Positions 24,159 to 36,161 of a stretch of DNA of 64,000 nt are shown one piece after another. The notes under the pieces are model-generated. The model was not told the origin of the DNA, ran no database searches, and saw nothing but the letters and a program-made list of their open reading frames with translations. Numbering within the stretch: position 1 is the first letter of the stretch; each line of letters begins with the position of its first letter. The stretch spans positions 10,081,821-10,145,820 of the forward strand of contig CM035160.1 in assembly GCA_020205615.1 (NCBI GenBank). Direction: 5' to 3'. This DNA comes from Panax quinquefolius (Eukaryota; Streptophyta; Magnoliopsida; Apiales; Araliaceae). The translations under genes were made by a program, and so were the position numbers.

Positions 24159-24862
24159 ACGTACAGCCGGATTCTTTGTGTGAGCATGGAATGTATTCTG
24201 TTTTTGGTTGCTTCAGTTATTAGCAGAAAAAGCAGCCAGCAGTTTTGTAGGGATTGCAGACTTTTAACTGTATTAGAGTGGGTGGTTGTACATAGATTGG
24301 CAAGTGTAATGTGGTGGTGTAGTCCATTGGAATAGAGCTATTTGTTATTGTTATTCACTGTTCAGACTCTTAATTCCATCTCATTTTAGCCTCTTCACTG
24401 TTTGTAGCCAGTTGGAAATAGTCGAAATTCAATTTTTTTCTCTGTATTATAAGCAAGTTGCATGATTAGACTTCTACTCCTTTTGACTTTTCATTTGTCC
24501 TTATATAAGGGCCTATCTATAAGAAAAATATATAACTTTTTTACTACTCTTTTTGTGAAAACATTAGGGGTGTCCCCTTAATTTCTTGTGTACGTGAAGA
24601 TTATTAATTGGTAGGTGATCTAATCGATAACAATTTTATCCAGCTGTTGAAGGCAGCGAATGAACCCATTACAAATTCAATCCACGATCTATCTGAGTTT
24701 ATGAAAAAGGAAAACAAAAAAAATCTATGTAAACATTTAAAATGGAGAATGATGAAGATTTTATTTCCAAAGAGATAATTTTCCAACCATTTTTTCAGAC
24801 TTCAGTTAGTGTTTGATACAAAAAAGATTGGTGAAAGTCACCAGTAGTAACGAGTTCAGAAA
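24159..24862. other. 3' region between two convergent genes
   Basis: It holds the 3' UTR of the PP2C gene (T-rich, with AATAGA near 24331) and, on the minus strand, that of the SRPBCC gene. No additional gene is seen. Confidence 0.5.
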
Positions 24863-27800
24863 TCATGAGGCCGATTCTACTGGGTAGGTTTTTACGAACT
24901 CTGCAAACTTTTCCAAACCACGTACAAGTATGCCTTCGGAAAAAGGTTGCAGGGCCTGAATGATTAAGGAGTAAAAGAATTAATGCTGGATAAGAAAAAT
25001 CATTGTCACTATCTCTATTGCAAATGTCTTCTAGTTACCGGAAAGATAGAGATAAATCAATTTAATGTGGGGATTTTGTGGCAATCAAACAATGGATTGT
25101 GTTGTATTGTTTTTCTTATATTTTCTAGGAACAAAACCCTTCAAAGTTAAACCAATAAAATGTCTAAAAAAACATGGAAAAAAGTCTTACTGATGCCACT
25201 GGAAGTAATATTTGAGGAACTTGGCATGAAACAGTAAGCTGAAAAAGAACGATAACTTGTAAGGGACAACTAGTTGAACATGATGCCGAAGAAGTGATAA
25301 AATGGTAGTCCGATCCAAGTGTACTGAAGCAATATAGTAACAATAAATGCAAGGCAAACTGAAATTGTATGAATGACCCTTACTTCTACCACACATGACG
25401 AATCACCTTTTGGGAAAAATCGAACAACTCCTCTGCAAGATGAAAAGCAGTATCAAGGTTCTGATAACAATGGCAAGGCAAGTGGCATAGCAGTTTCTTT
25501 TCATTAATTGATGATGAAAGTAATATAAACTACAGTATTTACTTGGTATAGAAAAGTAGAGAAATATAAATGTTGCACGTATTTTTCTACTGTGTAGGGA
25601 GAATAGTGAATAAACCAAATGGAGTGAGTGACCCATAAAATATCTAAACCAGTGTCCAGCAGTTGTGCTACATTTGTATTTGTAGCACAAAATAAAATTC
25701 TATATCTTGATCAATTGGCAAAAAGAACATATGACTATATAATAAAAATCATTTTTGTTTAGTCTTCTAGTTTACTAATTTAAGAATACTAGCATAATCA
25801 GTTGATATTACATCATTGATATGATTGCTTGCTGTCTTGCAATGCTATTCTTGGTACCTGTTAGGAAGACCTTCCACAGATCTCCAGTGGATTTTTTTAT
25901 TTTGGATAGGCTGCAAGAAGTTAGACACAGGAACTCAAAGGGAATATAAAAAATGCATCAACGTAGTAGAACATAATATGATGACATAATGACAGGTTTC
26001 TTTTTATCCGGACCTGCATATTTCGAGCAAGCCAAGAAAATTCGATATCATGCCCAAATGCATTATATTTCATTGACCATCGCGATAGGTCAGGCTTATC
26101 CTCCAAAATCTGTGAAATGAAATACATTATTTAGTTAGCTACATTTAGAAATCCAAAGCAGCCATGAGCTAAGTTAGACTGAATAATTTAAAGGTGATAT
26201 AACATACATGACGAATTTAAATTGTTTGCAAACTCAGTTGGAAATCGACAAATCGTAGACATGTCAATGGGACATTCCAATCCTAAAATTTTATTCTTTA
26301 GAGCCACATCAGAACTGCAGTGAAAGCTAGTGGTATAAGATCTTGATCTTGGAGAATACACTACGCCTGTTAAACTTTTTTTTTAGCAGTCTAAAGAAGG
26401 TTAAAATTTATTAAGCCTGAGCATCTGTTAGTATGAAAGGGAGAATACAATCATGAATCTCTCCTAATCAGTAAACAGGAAAAGAAAAATTAAGAGAATT
26501 AGCCAACTCAGCTAACCAATGTGCAACACGGTTCCCACTATGATTCATATGAGAAAAGCTAACGGAATCAAACGAGCTCCTAAGCTGCAGGCAGCCTTCA
26601 ATCAACTTGTCAAAATAAGATAAATCCTATAAGGGTCTGACAGTCCAGAAATAACCTAAAGACTGTCACTTTCTACAAGGATCTTTGGATAGCCCAAGTC
26701 TTTGCCTTTTGGTGAACCTCATAGCAGCCGTAATAGCTAAGGATATTAATGTTAAGGTACTGTAACATACACGTATGTACTTTTACTTACAGAAGATGCC
26801 ATCAGAAAGCTTCCTCTTTTTGCACTAATATTCCCTTGACTTTTGAAAGAGTGATTATGATTTGAGAGAAAAATAAAACTAAATTATATAGTTTCTTTAA
26901 CTTTATAAATATTTCCACTCGACATTCCACTGAGATAAACAAATCAATGAAGTAACGAAAATTTTGAATCAGATTGCTCCTAGAAACAACCTGTGGTAAA
27001 AGATAAACCTGAAAGAATATTTTAACAAAATGCTAAAGAAACAACTATAAACATGTTCACGGATGACCAAATTTAAATGGCAGGTGAGGAGACTTGGGTG
27101 AGAAGACGATCCTATTTCAGTACAATTCATGCTTCAAAGACCTTTTTTTTTCTCTTTTCTTTTAAAAAAAGTTCAGAAAAAGAATTCTTCTAATCATTTA
27201 AAGAAGTGCAAGTGCAAATTTAATGACCTATTGTATAATTAGAATTTTATGCTTCCAGAGATCAAAAGAACAATTTCAGGCATTTTTTTGGATTGATTTA
27301 TAATGTAGAGAACTAAGATGCTGTTCTCAATGGGTTCACAGAAAGAGAATTGTTTGAATTAGAGGAAATCCTGAAGGACCTAAACAGATCCCCTCTTTCA
27401 GGAATATGGCATACAATTTTACAGGTCATTTTTTATGCATGCTGGCTTATGGTTAAGTACAAGAGCGGTGGTCCAATGGTTAATATCTAGGTACCAAAAA
27501 CTTATACAAGGTTTGGTCTTTGTATGAACAAACTAGAATTTATGGTACAAAATTTAAACTGGACCATTATCCTGAAAACTGAAAGGGAGCAGAACAATTC
27601 TGTCAACTTACAAGTGAAAAGCAATTGGACCTGTAGAAACAGAAGGAACTTAGCATAATATATACCCAATCGGTCCTTCCTCAATGACTAACTTGCAGAA
27701 AGTGGAAACAAATCACAAGGGAGACTTGTTAGAAATTTACAGGATGTCAAGGGTGACCCATAAAACTAAGCTTTAGAGCATGAAGATAGATTACAAATAA

Positions 27801-28958
27801 TCAATAGCAGCAAGACATATATAATAAATGCATGTTCTTACACACCGTCACAGATGATATGATAGGCATCCACTGAGGAATGGCTTCCCGATCAGAATAA
27901 CAATTATAAGCTACTGAAACGGGCACATCAATTTCAATTTTAACCCTGCATTGCAATTTTTTGTTTCAAGTTAATGCATGTAGGAAGCTTAAGTATGCAA
28001 ATGAAATCCCACATTCAGATATTATATTGATCCAATATTATTTAGTCCAATTAAGTACATGATAATTAACATAACAGTAAAACAACAGCTTCCTTTTAAT
28101 TTGGAAGATTTATTTTTACTATAAGAAATAAATTACAAGTAAATTAAATAAAGAAATAATAACTTCACCCTAATTCCATCAAGATAGGGGTATCTAGAAT
28201 CCAACCAAAAAATATAATCACAGAACAAGTATATAGGCTCTCCCAGTGGATGAATTAATTATGGAGAAAAGTTACCGAAGGTCTTCTTCTACTCATAATT
28301 GACAGAATGAGTATTTTGTAACTTTGAAATTTGAAACTTGAAACCCTCAATAGAGATCATATATACTCATCTACATGAATCTATAAGTAGTTATTTAGAG
28401 AGCAAAAGGGTAATTTGCTCCTGCTCATTAATTGAAAGGGGAGAAAATTTTAAGATATAAAAAATTCTCAAGCAAACTAGATTGGTTCAAAGATATACAA
28501 ATTTTGATCTGGATCTTCATCAAAATTTCATCATTACATGTTTTTACAAACCAATAGATTCCAACTTATAATTGCAATGTATTTTTTTATTTCTTTTTGC
28601 CACATAAATGAAATAAAAGCATGAAAACATGGGGGTAAAAGCAAACAAATTAATATGTGACAATACATGAAAGAAATACAAGAGTTATTAAAGATTACTT
28701 GTAGTCCTGCCATTCCATGACTGGAGAAAAGTGTTTGACGTATGAAGAATTTCTTTTAGTGGGTCTTCTTCTAAATGGGCATTTGATGAAGATAGCTGAT
28801 GATGATGATGATAATGGTGATTCTCTGTAACCAGCTGAAATAATAGTAGCTTTATTAAGGAAGACGGCGCCATTTCTAGTCATTTTTTCTACGTAATTGC
28901 GGTCAAGAGGATATGGGGTTGTTGGGAATACTGCTGCAGCAGCAGCTGTTGGAGCCAT
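24863..28958 (-). CDS. SRPBCC/START-like (polyketide cyclase/COQ10-type) protein, probably plastid-targeted
   Basis: Rebuilt from seven exons on the minus strand: 28958-28699, 27945-27846, 26109-26014, 25910-25858, 25432-25384, 25238-25191, 24955-24863. Every junction is GT-AG, phases agree, and the total is 699 nt (232 aa). The N-terminal ~80 residues are Ala, Ser, Thr and Arg rich (MAPTAAAAAVFPTTPYPLD), like a chloroplast transit peptide. The mature part has the plant polyketide cyclase/dehydrase and lipid transport pattern: DVPVSVAYNCYSDREAIPQW, ILEDKPDLSRW, DIEFSWLARNM, KIHWRSVEGLPNRG, RFFPKGDSS, LTVSCQVPQ, and a final helix ALQPFSEGILVRGLEKFAEF. The fold makes a hydrophobic pocket for a lipid or prenyl-type ligand; the real ligand is unknown. 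Several exons are only 48-53 bp, so simple ORF searches miss the gene. Its second intron holds a LINE fragment. Confidence 0.88.
26374..26749 (-). mobile_element. 5'-truncated LINE with RNase H remnant and poly(A) tail
   Basis: On the minus strand the sequence encodes plant LINE-type RNase H C-terminal pieces: ESDS-like region, SSFDSVSFSHMNHSGNRVAH and WLAELANSLNFSF, with stops in between. It ends in a short poly(A) (plus-strand T run at 26376-26384). TGTTAA flanks both sides (26368-26373 and 26750-26755) as a likely target duplication. It lies in intron 2 of the SRPBCC gene, in the same orientation. Confidence 0.7.
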
Positions 28959-29469
28959 TGTAGCTCTGCAAACCAATATTCGAAAACTAAGCTGAAGATC
29001 TGTTGAAATTGTGTATCAGATCCTCTACAGTTGCCTAAAGTCAAAGGCGTGAAACTAGTCGTTTTCGGACCAACCGGCCATCATAGGGTAATTTTGACTT
29101 GGTAATTAAACATTTTGCCTTTTATTCTACGCAAAAAAGTCTCATTAAATATATTTTTTTTATTCTACAAAAAAGAAGAAATCCTATTTCTATTGATGGT
29201 ACTATAAATAACATAATATTCTCAAAGGTAATTTTTTTTAACTATCATTTATTATTAATAAACTACAGTTTATTATATTTAAGGGCAAAAATATTGCAAT
29301 AACAGTGAGGAAGGAAAAACAAAAAGTGCCCCCATGAGTCCATGACTGTAGTTCAAGTGAAAACGATGAAAATTTAGGTGTCCTCCAGTAGAATGGGTAA
29401 AAGCTCTACAGTGAAGAAGAGCCCGATCGCCTTGACCGTGAGCATGATCAATTAAACATATCATCATCA
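28959..29469. other. Spacer: 5' side of the SRPBCC gene and 3' side of the SDR gene
   Basis: An AG acceptor-like TTTGCAG stands 9 bases before the SRPBCC start codon, so a leader intron is possible. Short ORFs here lack any recognisable motif. Confidence 0.4.
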
Positions 29470-30438
29470 TCACCCATGAATGTTTATGTTCAACCCATCC
29501 AGCATCACTGCCAAAGCTGTATTAACAACAGAAGCACCCCCATCAACTACTAAATTATGCCCACTTATACAGCCAGATTCATCACTAGCAAGAAACAGAG
29601 CAGCCTCTGCTACATTTTTTGCCTTCAAAATAATCCCCTTCAACCTAGACATTGAAGCACTGACCATTTCAACTTCACTCGGTTCTTGATTATGCACATT
29701 ACACGCCAATGGCGTCGCTACACCAAATGGGGAAACACAAATGACCCTTATTCCATGCTTCCCAAGTTCACTAGCAGCTGATCTAACAAGGCCAGTAGAG
29801 CATACTTACACATTGTATATGGGACAGGACCATTCGCACCAAAATTGGACGCTACGCTCCCCGTGCAAATTATTGAGCCTCGGACTTTTTTAGCCACCAT
29901 GGCTCGAGCTGCATACTTCACTGACAAAGCTGAACCGCGTAAATTAATGGCTATGGTTTCATCGAAACTGTTCATGTCCATCTCTAATAGGCTATTTATA
30001 GAGCCCATGATTCCGGCATTGCTGTACATGATATCAAGAGTGCCATATTTTTGTATGGTGTAGTCAATTGTTTCTTGGACTTGGTTTTCGTCGCTTATGT
30101 TACAATGCTTGTAGGTAGCTTTATCTGAGCCTATTGAAGCAACTACTTGATGTCCCAATTCATCTTGAATGTCTGCTATAACCACAAAAGCCCCTTGCTC
30201 TGCAAATAACTTGGCGGTCGCCTCGCCTATGCCGCTTGCTGCTCCGGTGATTATCGCAACCTTACCTTCTAACCTGTAAAAATAAAACCAATGGCAATTC
30301 ACTTGAAATTAGCGTTTGTATGAGAATTCACAATATAGTGTTTAAAAGTAACAGTAAATAAATGGAGAAGGAATATTATACGAATGAAACAGAAGATTTG
30401 GATGCGAGAGAGAATCACCTTAGGCTTAGCTTAGACAT
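29470..30438 (-). CDS. Short-chain dehydrogenase/reductase (SDR110C, secoisolariciresinol dehydrogenase-like), frameshifted
   Basis: Exon 1 is 30438-30419 (MSKLSL), exon 2 is 30273-29470, joined at GT-AG inside an Arg codon. Classical SDR motifs: cofactor loop TGAASGIG at residues ~14-21, the acidic VVIADIQDELG that favours NAD(H), NAG in YSNAGIMG, and catalytic Ser plus YTMCK (YxxxK). One base is missing near 29800, just after the YxxxK helix; the other frame then carries on with family sequence (LVRSAASELGKHGI..., AEAALFLASDESGCISGHN) to the stop at 29470. With the frame restored the length would be ~274 aa, normal for the family. Members oxidise or reduce secondary alcohols of terpenoids, lignans and xanthoxin; the substrate cannot be told. 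It is either a recent pseudogene or an assembly error. Confidence 0.82.
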
Positions 30439-30500
30439 TGAGAGAGGTTTTGGATTATAGTTAGATTAAGGTTAGGCGGAAATCTTGCAGTTGCCCAATT

Positions 30501-30510
30501 ATATATATAA
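30501..30510 (-). promoter_or_regulatory. TATA box of the SDR gene
   Basis: TTATATATAT on the minus strand, ~65 bp before the SDR start codon at 30438. Confidence 0.5.
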
Positions 30511-31131
30511 GCTTGATAGCCTATTTGTTAGTTGTTACACATTAAATCATTAATAATGTGGTGCCCATTATATAAATGTTGTATGTTTTATAGGAACTGG
30601 GGACGCCTTTAATTGGTTAGGCGTGATTAACATAGGAAAACATAAAAAAATATGAAATTTAGCCGATCGAACAAATCAAATAATGGAAACAAACTTGCCG
30701 TTTGTGAAGTAGGATTGTAGAACAGATATATTGGTTCTTAACTACATGTCTTCATCCCTTTTGTTTGTTTGTTCAATGAATTATTGGCCAACAACGGCTC
30801 AATTCCAAATATTTTCATTTGTATTTTGATATGCAGATTTTACTGTAAACTAAAAAAGAACATAGAAGAAGGGACCGGAGGTGCATTATAATCACATGAC
30901 TATATTTTTATGGATTATAATTCTAAAACTATTAATCATATGATTAAATCGTTGTAGTCACTGTTTGTTTGTATAAGATTATTTATTGAATAACTTAAAA
31001 TAATCCTACGTTATGTTTCTTTTGTCCATAATTATTTAAATGATTGGATAAAAACTTACCGTTTGGACTCATATTCTTACCATTAATAACAATGATATTA
31101 TATATATTCTCATTAGTTTAATTAGTATAGA
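30511..31131. other. Intergenic spacer upstream of SDR
   Basis: AT-rich sequence; no gene or repeat recognised. Confidence 0.4.
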
Positions 31132-31382
31132 GTCTCGATCTTAAAAATTTCACTCTTATCCAATCGAAGACTGCAGAGCTCACTCCCTTTTAGCGACGGA
31201 TGGCGACGATTCGGTTAATACAAACCGTCGTCTATACTTTTAGCGACAGACAACATATATAGCGTAGCTAAAAAGTATAGACGACGGTTGTATGATGATC
31301 TGAACCGTCACGCCGATCCGTCAAGTAAAAGAGATAAGCTCGTGTGAGTTGAGATAGAGGTGAAACTTTTAAGATTCGGACC
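31132..31382. mobile_element. Fold-back MITE, copy 2, with near-perfect central hairpin
   Basis: The whole ~250 bp folds on itself: ends GTCTCGATCTTAAAAATTT and (inverted) GGTCCGAATCTTAAAAGTTT. The centre has a 22 bp arm AACCGTCGTCTATACTTTTA at 31223 and its complement ending at 31289, with a ~22 base loop. It shares ends and AGCGACG core with the element at 18714-18977, so these are two members of one family. Confidence 0.65.
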
Positions 31383-32322
31383 GTTTAAGTATATATATAG
31401 ATAGATATATATGATAAGATATATCGGTCTTTTTAAGTACAAAGTTAAAGGATAATTTTGTCCACAAATTTTTAGCCCAAATAGTAGGGGTTATAATACA
31501 TAATTGAATATAGTATTAAATAGTTCCAAATCTATTTTTAAAAACAAACAATAGACTTGATCGTGCTTTTAGCTACGGTTTTCGTGTTCACCGACGGATT
31601 CTCTTGCCAACAGTCGTAAATCTCTTGCTATTGTCAGGATCATGCTATTATCTCCTACAGCGAGAGTTGTAACTCTAAGAGTTGTGTTTACTGACCCCTA
31701 TAGCTACAGTTTCCGTAACCATATATAGCTAATCCCTTCTAGTTGTGGATTTTAATTTTATTTTTGTGCCCACATATTACTTCTTTTTTCTCTAGTTAAT
31801 TGTGTGTACATAGTTTGTACTACTCATATAAAAACATGATATGAATATAGTTTGTCGTGTATACATGATATATACACATGCACGACACATTTTTGAAGGT
31901 AATATCATTTTTGCTCAGAAAGGTGTGATTGAAGAGTCTGAAACAAACTAAACATTTGACAGTACTCAGAAACACACATACATCTTGCAAATTCGCAATA
32001 ATGTGTTTATAAAATAGAGCATATAAAGCAATCTCTATACTAGGCATTAGGCAATTAATTTAGCACGGCCATACCATGCCAGTGACCACCATGCATAAAA
32101 TATATGATTTCGACAGTACCCATAGCACCGGATCGATTTCAAAGACAAATGTAACTTTTATTACAACAAAATTAATAAATCATCATTATACAATTAGCAA
32201 ACGATTCACACTTAATTTGGTAATCACCATTACGAGGAAAAAGAAAATGAAAAAAAATGCAAAATTACAAAAACCTTCAAATTAAATAACCACATGCATG
32301 AGATATTAATTAATTTGCTTAG
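31383..32322. other. Spacer downstream of peroxidase 1
   Basis: Contains GCTACGG/ACCGACGG motifs at ~31570-31600 like a decayed DNA transposon, plus the peroxidase 3' UTR. No gene is supported. Confidence 0.4.
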
Positions 32323-33569
32323 TTAGTTCACAAAACGGCAATCCTTCCTAATCTCACCGTTTGTGCCTGTGAGGACCTCAATGGAGCCCATGCGGACCAT
32401 AGCACCCGCAAACTTAGCCGCCCAGGCTGAACCATATTTAGCATTGTTCACCACAATTTTAGCCGTTAAGGGGCTGCTAAATAATGTTTGATCAGAAGTT
32501 AATAACCCGTTGCGGTACGTCAATCCCGTATAGTATTTGTTGTCCAAATAGTTAGGCGTTAGAACATCAAGATTCACTGTCGGATTAGGCCCAGAATTAC
32601 CATTGTTTGGGTTGGGACACTTGTTCTTCAAGTATGCAGCATATGTTCGGTCTATAGAGGGGTCTTGTGGGTGTGTTTTGTTAAAGGCGTAGAGACGGTT
32701 TGAGAAGGAAGAGCAACGGGAGATACCAATGGAGTGTGCACCTGATAGTGTCACCATCTCATCTAGTGACAACCCTTTTCGGGCGAAGTTTTGTTGCAGT
32801 TGATTAGCATTGAAGGAAGGTGGAGGGAGATTTTGTGCAACTTCACTGCTCAAAGAAACACCCCCATCGCGACGTCCAGCCGGAACATCATAGTTTATTC
32901 TTCCTACCTTGAGAGCACTGTCGCGAGCAGCGAAGGCAAGTATGTCTGCGCACGACACGGTATTAGGGCATATAAACTCTAGTAGGGCTTTGGCCTCATT
33001 AATCACCTCAAAACCTCGAAGGCTAGGGTTGTTGGCCGGATGAATTTTCTCAGGAGCTGGTTTTCCTTGTACCGAATCTAATAGAACAGAAGCATCACAA
33101 CCCTGAAACATTATTAAGAAGAAAAAAACAAACGTTAATTATAATTTAAATTAAGTGCAGTAATTGTATTTTAAAGGTGAGAAAATATATAATATTTTAT
33201 ACTACTAATTTTCAATGCACGTGACGTGATACAGTTGTTTATCGTATCATTAATTAATTTGCGCTAGAAATTAAGAATATTTGTTCGATCAGTACGTACT
33301 AAAATATTAATGAGGGTATATATATTTAATTAGTACTTTATTCGTACCCTCACAAAGCAATCATGGAAATGAATTCGAATGAGGCCAGCAGCAATGCCAG
33401 GATTCATAGACACTGCTTTGTTCACAGCAATCCTCACAATAATCTCGGCAGCTGGACAACTTGTACCATAATATCCGATCTTTAGCTTCGGCGAGGCTCC
33501 CATAGTATGAGAAAAAATCAAACAAGAGAGTAACGCAAGTACCCGGAACTTTGAGCTGCTTGAATTCAT
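32323..33569 (-). CDS. Class III secretory peroxidase (peroxidase 5-like), copy 1
   Basis: Exon 1 33569-33348 and exon 2 33102-32323 give 333 aa. A hydrophobic signal peptide ([16 protein letters not shown]) sends it to the secretory pathway; no vacuolar tail follows the final CRFVN, so it is likely apoplastic. The distal haem site is [12 protein letters not shown] (Arg, His); after the intron come GCDASVLL, the [11 protein letters not shown] helix and [13 protein letters not shown]; the proximal haem ligand is the His in [12 protein letters not shown]. The cysteines for the usual four disulfides appear present. These haem enzymes use H2O2 to oxidise phenolics (lignin, suberin, wall cross-linking). 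Only the first of the three ancestral introns remains. About 89% identical over exon 2 to the copy at 36430, so it is a tandem duplicate. Confidence 0.94.
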
Positions 33570-33647
33570 TGTATGAAATAGAAAAATGTGTCACTAGCAG
33601 ATTAATTTGTTATAGCTACTTGTATATCAGGAATGAGAAATTATATA

Positions 33648-33658
33648 GTATTTATAGG
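33648..33658 (-). promoter_or_regulatory. TATA box of peroxidase 1
   Basis: CTATAAATACT on the minus strand, ~80 bp before the start codon. Peroxidase 2 has the same box in similar surroundings. Confidence 0.6.
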
Positions 33659-33759
33659 CCAAGAAAGGTGGATTGGCTTTCTCTTTTCTTTTTTTTTCAA
33701 AAAAGAAAAAAAAGAAAAAGAATCGAAACGTGTGAAGCTGTAACCAGAAGTTGATGCAA

Positions 33760-34422
33760 GTTGAGGTACGTTGTTAGGAGTAGCACCAGTGAGAAGAGAT
33801 AAATTATTAAAACCTAGCTAGCAGCTAGCTACACTCTGTCTTTCCTTTAATATATAGGAGTATATATTGTATGTTTAGCATTATTTGCTGCTATTATATT
33901 ATTTCTAAATTAGGGAAGTTATTTCTTTATATTGGCATTCATCAAATTAATGTCAGGTTTGTGTGAAGGGCCGGCCGGTTGGTTTTAGAAATTTTCAGTT
34001 ATGAAGAAATCTATTGAATGATAGGAGGAGACCACTAAGTTTAAACAAATAAAATTAATTGTACCGTCGTGCCTGCAATGGCACTTCTTCATCAAAAGAA
34101 CGTTGTACAATAATTAATTTACAATGTTATGACACAATCATTTCTTTTTATGCAATTACTTGTTTTCTAAATGTATGCAAAAAAATTTATAAAAATAAAG
34201 TGTCAGTGTGTGTGCTAAATCGGTACTACATATATATCAACATATTTTTGATATTTTCACATAATTCTCCTGGCCCGAGTACATAGTTTTTTCTCATTTC
34301 TGATATTGTACGTCTATTCAAAAGTTATTGACAACAAAGAAAGTTCAATAATGGTGAAAAACCTTCAATAACTATATATCGCTCGCTTTTGTAACAAATT
34401 TCTGTTTTGAGTATTCTTCTTC
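33760..34422. other. Spacer between the peroxidase genes
   Basis: Beyond the proximal promoter of peroxidase 1 I see nothing recognisable up to the hAT element. Confidence 0.4.
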
Positions 34423-34430
34423 TATTTTGT

Positions 34431-35123
34431 CGGGGCCGATCAAATTTGAAATAAATAAATTCTCTCAAAAAAATAAAAATATAGTAAAATAAATTACAAA
34501 ATTAAATAATATCCAAATATTATTTCCAATAATAATTTTTGAGACTTCTTTACTTAAAATTATTGTATGATAGTCTCATTTTTATTAGTTACAAAAATTC
34601 ACAATCAAGTACAAAAAATCTCAAATCAATCACTAAATTTATGAAATTATAAATAAAAAAAATACAACATATAACTAGTGGGAAGAATTAGGCCAAGTAG
34701 CTGGACAAGAAACGGAGAGACAGAGTATATTGTAGTGACCTAGCTGGACACTACATCAATTTCAAAATTAGATATACGTTTTGACTTTTTAAAATTATTT
34801 TGCGAAATCCTAAAACTCAAATTGATATATATTCGTTCAAGTTTTGAAAACAATAAAGATAATAATTAGTAGTATTTTATAGTTAGTTTACAATTGTTAT
34901 ATTTGTTGTATTAAATCTAAATAACTTCATATCAATTTTGAATTTTAGGATTTCGCGAATTAATTTTAAAAAATCAAAATGTATCTCTAATTTTGAAACG
35001 AAAATAGTATTTTTCAATCTAAACTTTAAATTTTTTTAATTAAATACCCTAAAATTTTACTCTCTTTTTTTTGACCCCTGAAATTTCAGTGGGGTCAAAT
35101 TCCCCTGCCCCTAAATCCGCCCT
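34431..35123. mobile_element. Non-autonomous hAT element between the peroxidase genes
   Basis: An exact 8 bp duplication TATTTTGT flanks it (34423-34430, 35124-35131). The right end, read inward, is CAGGGCGGATTTAGGGGCAG, a hAT/Tip100-type terminus; the left end CGGGGCCGATCAAATTTG is a diverged partner. It has no transposase. It carries a Stowaway MITE. Confidence 0.7.
34754..35007. mobile_element. Stowaway-like MITE nested in the hAT element
   Basis: A 254 bp palindrome with TA on both sides. Arms TTTCAAAATTAGATATACG and GTATCTCTAATTTTGAAACG pair; inner arms include GCGAAATCCTAAAA with TTTTAGGATTTCGCG. Confidence 0.7.
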
Positions 35124-35645
35124 GTATTTTGTTTTGTAATATTAAGTTTTTCAAATAATATATATATTTAAATTTTTATCTATAATCTTTATTGGTTTTA
35201 TCAATAATAAGAATTGTTATTAAAAATTATCAAGAAAGAACATGTCGGAGATATATGTGTCATGTGCATACAAACCAATCGTATTTTCTAAAAATTTAGA
35301 AATAAATTTTTTTTTTGTAAAACAGTTGGTACAACCACAACTTATTTAAGAAATATATGGAACATTATAAGGAGGGAGGGGGAGGGGGCTAGAAATTTTC
35401 AATTGCTCATAACTATGCAACTATTATTGTAATTGCTTCATTATACTTTTATCTAATTTATGATGATGATATGTTCCCATTTTTATTATTATTGTGATAT
35501 TAATTATTAATCATGTCGATCACTTGAGCATTTGATTGAAATCCAATTCTAATTCTTTATTATGTATATTTGTGTATAAATGAGATTTTTGTTTAACTTG
35601 TTGACATTAGATTCTATATATTAGGTTTATTTAGGGCACTTGAAT

Positions 35646-35650
<5 letters not shown>

Positions 35651-35688
<38 letters not shown>
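35651..35688. repeat. (TA)n microsatellite
   Basis: About 19 TA units in AT-rich spacer. Confidence 0.9.
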
Positions 35689-35689
<1 letters not shown>

Positions 35690-35917
35690 ATGAAAAAAAC
35701 TTTAGTCTTAAAATTAAATGTTACTTTTATTTGTTTATTAATTTATTTATTGCGTAAATATATATGTCCTTGACAAACCTTAATGTTTAATTAACATTCC
35801 ATCAAGTTTTAGTGATCTTCATATATGTGACGAAAAGGAGGAAAAAATGAGGTATATATATATAGAGAAAAAAATAGTAATACATAACTGTGTAAGTTTT
35901 AAATGTACACAGTCTAC

Positions 35918-36052
35918 GATCGTAGTGTTAAATCACCCACGATCGTAGAGTAGCCACTTATTGATAGAAGAATAGTCACTTTACTACCGTAAAAACGTAG
36001 AGTGAATTCTCAGATCGTAAATTATTTATACTTCTACGATCGTAAATCGTAC
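35918..36052. repeat. Cluster of TACGATCGTA palindromes
   Basis: CTACGATCGTAG, CCACGATCGTAGAG, CAGATCGTAAA and CTACGATCGTAAATCGTA occur in ~130 bp. Its role is unknown; it lies beyond the 3' end of peroxidase 2. Confidence 0.6.
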
Positions 36053-36098
36053 ATTTTGGAAGTGCAGACAAATTTGTGTGTAGCATTAATTAATCCTC

Positions 36099-36100
<2 letters not shown>

Positions 36101-36158
<58 letters not shown>
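36101..36158. repeat. (CA)n(TA)n compound microsatellite
   Basis: About six CA units followed by ~24 TA units. Confidence 0.9.

Positions 36159-36161
<3 letters not shown>

Noticed and set aside
27460..27530. GAGCGGTGGTCCAATGGTTAA followed by GGTTTGGTC, resembling tRNA or SINE boxes A and B
   Set aside because: No cloverleaf, no clear tail or target duplication; too weak to call.
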